Assembly: GCA_038373885.1 (NCBI GenBank)
Contig: JAWZYV010002500.1
Span: 372,001-436,000 of the forward strand
Reading direction: 5' to 3'
Length of the DNA: 64,000 nucleotides
From: Cheiracanthium punctorium
Taxonomy: Eukaryota; Arthropoda; Arachnida; Araneae; Cheiracanthiidae
Of the stretch, positions 59,920 to 64,000 are shown one piece after another. The notes below the pieces were generated by a model. It saw only the letters and a program-made list of their open reading frames with translations. It was not told the origin of the DNA and did not search any database. Each line of letters starts with the position of its first letter. Within the stretch, counting starts at the first letter, position 1. The position numbers and the translations under genes were made by a program.

Positions 59920-61285
59920 TCCCATCGTTGAACAGAATATCTGATTCATTTTTGGCAATTTCTACAATTCCTCTGCCATTTCCCTGTGTTTTGTGACACA
60001 ATTTCCATATAAGGGTGTTTATTGACTCGATATTGTTTTGAGTTTTACCTCCCAAACATCGGGAAAGTAATTTGGATTGGATAAGTCCCTGAATATCGAC
60101 TTAATTTCATCCATAACACTTGGCGGTAGTATACTTTTATGAATGAAATTGTTTAGAGTATTTTCAGTAGTCGATCTATTATACCTACACCACGTTTCTT
60201 TCCAGGTGGGCAAAAATAATATAATGTGGAGCGATAGTGGAAATACAGAGACCACAGCTTTCTGCATTCCAGCCAAGGCGTTTTTATGCTGGCATTACCA
60301 TAGTGCATGGTAAATTCATCAATAATTTTGTCGGTTAGGCGGCCTTTTCCTCAAACTGACTGACTATCACTGCATTTAACTTTACTTTGGCGTAGTTTAC
60401 ATCAGCATGAGCCTATCCTTTTCTGGGAATGGCCGACACATTCTATTTTTGGAACAGCTACGTCTGACCCATACGATTTAGTATCAGATATAGATTGGAG
60501 AGTCTTCGTGTCACCATCACCCATGTTTACGGCATATTTTGCTATCCTTGACAATTCAGATTGCTGGAAAATGTTAACCATGCCTGCAAGTTCTAGTTTT
60601 CCCACAGAGCCAGTATGATTTTGTAAACATTCATCCTGATGACTTACTGCCCAGTTGCCATATTCTAAGTTCCCTTTACAAATGTCACACACTTTACAAA
60701 AGTATGATAGAACTTCAGAATCAATTACATGCCAGTTTTGTCGACAAAAACAGTGCATATACCAACATGTAATGTGTGGTTTTTTGTCTTCCAGAATCCG
60801 TCACCACTAATATTTATGCATGAGGAGCCTGTCAGCGTGATTTCCTCACAAGTGGCAGAATTCATTGAATCCTGCACCACAGTACTGTTACATTTCTGTA
60901 ATTTCTTTAGTACACAATTGTAACATTTTCTTGACACAGGTTTGGGGAAATCCATTAGGCCACAGAATGTAATCAAGGCTGCATAACCCAGACTGATTGA
61001 TCTAACTGCGTATATATATATACAGTTGAATTCTGCAATTTTATTTTGGGACCCGAACATTTTCGAGTTTATAAATGAGCATATTTTAGCAGATTTTTTA
61101 CAGTTATTTAAATACTTGACAACCCACAAATAATTTCTTCTGTCAAGGGCACATCTCCACCACAAGTTTTGCAACACAATTTTTTTTCCACATGTGAACA
61201 TTATAAATGAATTTCGAAGATTCGATAGCCACAAAATCGAGTGTTACTTTTATCATCCATAGTGTTCTGATCAGAATTCATTTTT
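59920..61285 (-). pseudogene. Mutator-like transposase, decayed
   Basis: Three minus-strand frames make up one transposase of the Mutator-like type found in arthropod genomes. The first (about 61285-60725) has CGYRIF near its start, an out-of-frame CCKTCGGDV, then YAVRSISLGYAALITFCGLM and PVSRKCYN, then INISGDGFWKTKNH, matching the (S/Y)DGTWxKRGH catalytic block. After a frameshift near 60740 the second frame (to 60402) has VIDSEVLSYFCKVC, a Cys/His cluster (HQDEC), GSVGKLE and MGDGDTKTLQS, the second acidic block, then IECVGHSQKRIG. The third (60276-60019) has AGMQKAVVSVF, WCRYNRS, FIHKSILP and IFRDLSNP. Stops and frameshifts separate them. The domain order is as in the family; I see no terminal repeats. 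The spacing and motifs make the identification fairly safe, and the gene is inactive. Confidence 0.8.
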
Positions 61286-61534
61286 TTTTCCAGGATCCCT
61301 TTCATTCAGGGTTTCGTTTACCTTTGATTGTTTTCTAGTATTTTCCGTTAAACTCTTTTAAGATTTCTTTAACCAGAAGCCCTTTCAGGTTTATCCTTTT
61401 CTATATTATCCATTGCTTTTAATAAATAATAGATTTCGCTGATTATAAATGATAACAAGTAGAATATCCTTAAAACAATCTGAAGTAAGAAACTCGCTAA
61501 CAACGTGATTTAATACGTAAACAAACAGCTATTT
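61286..61534. other. Non-coding DNA
   Basis: A+T-rich spacer between the Mutator-like relic and the CAAGCTT-rich element. It may hold the upstream part of the Mutator-like element, but no inverted repeat is visible. Confidence 0.4.
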
Positions 61535-62810
61535 CCCAGACAGCACATAAGCTTAAATCAAGATTGACATTTCTTTGAATTTGACGTATTAATACAAGCT
61601 TGACAGTTCAATTCATTTTAAGCTTGCAGCTAGCTTGGAGAAGTCATTTGAATCGCGATATTGAAAGTTTTAAAACATGTGCTGCGTTTAAGCTTATATT
61701 ATGCTCATTCCCCTATTAGTAGAGTCTCTAATCACACATAAAATTATTTTAATTTTGATTTATCCCATGGAAAAATAAAAGAAACAGATCAACAGGCCAA
61801 ATCAATAGTGGAAGATCGAGAACGTCGCTTTATGGTGGCACACTCTATGGGTGACGAAGGGCGCTAATCTTCAGTTGTTTGCTGTGTACTGCCAGGATTT
61901 AAATTTAGCTTCGTTCCTGTCACTCTTATAAATTGACTTGGACCTTTTTTTTTTTTTTTTTGGTGGATTTTTTCTTTCACCATTCTCGGATTTTTCTCCT
62001 GTTTTGGAGGGTCACTCTGTTTCTTTACAACTTCAACACATCATTTTCGATCGACGCCCTGTTTTTTTTAACTTCTTTATGGTCTCAACTGATCAACCCG
62101 TTCAATGAAGTCCGTGTTTTTTACACGGGGGGAGAGCGGGTCAGTTTTTCTTTCCTCTTCTCCTTCTGATTTTTCGCAGCTTCGCTGCATTTTTAGTTTT
62201 ATTTTATTTCGATCTGCCACGATTTAACATCTGTAGGCATTGTCCTATTTTACGAACTGTTTCCGATTTCTCCTTTTGGAGTTTTTTATTTCATTTTTCA
62301 AAAGACACTCTTTAATGACACGCTGGGGATAAAATCCCACTTCGGTTCGGTTCGCCAGAAAACAGCGTGATAACGATAACAGTCACTTCAAACTTTAGTG
62401 ACTCGAGCGTAAGTCAGGTTGGCTGAGTGGATAGCACCCTGACTTCCCAACTCTTAGATAGTGTGTTCGAACCCAGCCGCGAACGCTTGATGGAAACAGA
62501 TTAAAGTAACTTTAAATTTCAGCGTAGAGGGGAAAATGCGTGGAAAAATAAAATATGTGGGGCGAGTTCGCCGACGGGCGCCCCGTGTATTTAGGAAATT
62601 TTTTAAGCTTGAAATTAAGCTTGCTATGTCAAGCTTGATTCAAGCTTCCTACGTCAAGCTTAATGTAAGCTGAGCAAGTGTAAACTAGAACCCTTGATTC
62701 AAGCTTGCATTAAGCTTACACGCTTGAAATTTTCAAGCTTAATTCAAGTTTATTGACTTTATAAATCAAGCTTGCTGCAAGTTTGATGCAAGTTTGCTGT
62801 GCTGGCTGGG
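61535..62810. mobile_element. Element with CCCAG(A/C)CAGCACA ends and CAAGCTT subterminal repeats
   Basis: The left end CCCAGACAGCACA and right end TGTGCTGGCTGGG are inverted repeats with one mismatch. Both subterminal regions are packed with AAGCTT, CAAGCTTG and GTCAAGCTT phrases (61551-61700 and 62605-62790), a typical layout for multiple transposase-binding sites. The middle is pyrimidine-rich on the plus strand and has no transposase. A tRNA-derived SINE sits inside. No target duplication is clear, so the superfamily is open. Confidence 0.65.
62413..62590 (+). mobile_element. tRNA-derived SINE (or tRNA-like sequence)
   Basis: TTGGCTGAGTGG (62419-62430) matches an RNA polymerase III A box, and GTGTTCGAACCC (62463-62474) a B box, 33 bases apart, as in tRNA genes. 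The acceptor stem (GTCAGGT) has no 3' partner and the T stem does not pair well, so this is not a functional tRNA. The tail contains a GGGGCG ... CGCCCC hairpin (62560-62585). A SINE head followed by an unrelated body is the best reading. Confidence 0.6.
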
Positions 62811-64000
62811 GTAGTAGAAGTCGAAGTTATTTTTCTTCTAACGTAAGTAGGGAATAAACCATGTAGTAAGTAAAGCTGAGGGTAGAAAGCTTGCTATTTT
62901 GAATTGCAAATGGAAAAGTTTATGTTTCGAGTGAGTGCCAGGTGATTAAAAATGTAAACATTGTCGGGCCTTTAAATTCGTCGCCGCTGTTTCGCGATAA
63001 GAGCTCAAATTATTTCTTTCATAGCTTCATACCTTATTCGAATTTTTATAGGGTTGTTTTAAAATGTTTATAATGAATCATATTTTAATATAGTTTAATA
63101 AAAAAATGATTTTATAATCATTTCAAAGGTACTTCACCCCTTAAAGTTTGCACGTGAAAATAACCAGGAAGAGGGATTCAGAACATATTCTCCCAGACCG
63201 AAATTTTCGGATTAGTTAGCACAAACTTTATTTCTAGCAGAAATTCGGTTCGTTTATACATGGTTTTACTTCATCAACACCCTGAAAAATGTTCCTGTTT
63301 ACGCAAGTACTTCATCACAAGTAGTTTTTCTGTCATCTTTTTTTCAGTTTCCTACAGCAACCAACAACAGTGTAAAAGAAACAGAATTTCTTCGCTTCAT
63401 TCTAGAATATTCCCAAGACTCAAACGTTTTGATGGCTCATAGTACATTTCTCGGAATGCAGTATGTTGTAGCAGTGGTTGTAAATAACTAATCATTTTAA
63501 GTATTTACATCAGTGCTCATACAAACATGTCAATCCCGTTATTTTATCATTAGAAAGCGGGTGGCTTTTTGAATTAATAATCAAAACTGACCACTGAATT
63601 TGAAAATTAAAATGTAGAGGGAATTTTTTCATGCAATGTACATTTCTGTGAACTTCTGCTTTTTATTTTATTTGAAATTATTCCATTTCTGGTACTTTAA
63701 ACTGCAGTGTAAAATAATTTGAAATATTTTTTTCAAAGGACAGTATTTACGTTAAGCAATTACTATTTAACTCCAGCTGAAAACAAACTATTTTCCTCTT
63801 CACTAACAGTTAGTTTTCCTGAATTCTGGATGTTTTCTCAGTAATATCTCATTATTAAAATTTTGACCATATTTTCAATTTTAATAAAAATAGTTGTAAT
63901 AGTGGGATTCAAAACTAACTAGTTCGATGAAATTGTTTAAAGAAATTTTAACAATTTTTTAAAATTATTTTTTATTCTCCTATACCACAGTGCTAAAAAC
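62811..64000. other. Non-coding DNA
   Basis: A+T-rich, with short stop-bounded frames only (for example 63260-63442, no recognisable content). I see no RNA gene, repeat or exon to report. Confidence 0.5.

Noticed and set aside
62413..62485. Functional tRNA gene
   Set aside because: A and B boxes are present, but the acceptor and T stems do not pair.

Overview
This window is animal nuclear DNA, very A+T-rich (about 70% by eye), with no operons and no uninterrupted host gene that I can recognise. Almost everything identifiable is transposable-element material. The set fits an arthropod, most probably a spider: an almost intact Tc1-like transposase of the type common in orb-weaver genomes, a BEL/Pao retrotransposon, Helitrons with CTAG ends, hAT elements and MITEs, a decayed Mutator-like transposase and a mariner remnant. 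The spider assignment is inference from protein style, not from a search.

Layout. 0-5 kb: non-coding DNA with a hAT-like end, a mariner remnant and two degenerate tandem arrays. 5-12 kb: non-coding DNA, MITEs and a 2.3 kb Helitron (A). 12.5-15.7 kb: a 3.2 kb inverted-repeat structure. 16-26 kb: A+T-rich non-coding DNA with a TTAA-flanked MITE, Helitron C (carrying a 165 bp hAT MITE) and other MITEs. 26.3-30.4 kb: a broken BEL/Pao element split by a 686 bp hAT insertion. 31-34 kb: two small fold-back elements. 34.8-38.8 kb: a composite Helitron (B), inverted relative to A. 39-51 kb: non-coding DNA holding a 2 kb tandem-repeat element. 51.8-55.5 kb: a hAT element with a perfect 8 bp target duplication, itself split by a 1.5 kb Tc1 element. 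56-64 kb: non-coding DNA, a MITE, a Mutator-like pseudogene and a CAAGCTT-rich element with a tRNA-derived SINE inside.

Beneath the insertions there is an older pattern. Non-coding blocks at 5.2-26 kb recur in the same order and orientation at 41.2-57.9 kb, offset by 31-39 kb. This suggests an ancient large tandem duplication later broken up by independent insertions. Within it, a roughly 170 bp module with a CCAAT-like box and a TATA-like stretch recurs eight or nine times. It does not look like any element I know and is the best candidate for something undescribed. A second link is a monomer containing GAGTGTTCCTGTAAA, shared by the 12.5-15.7 kb inverted repeat and the 43.6-45.6 kb element, with a more distant resemblance in the 4.05-4.9 kb array.
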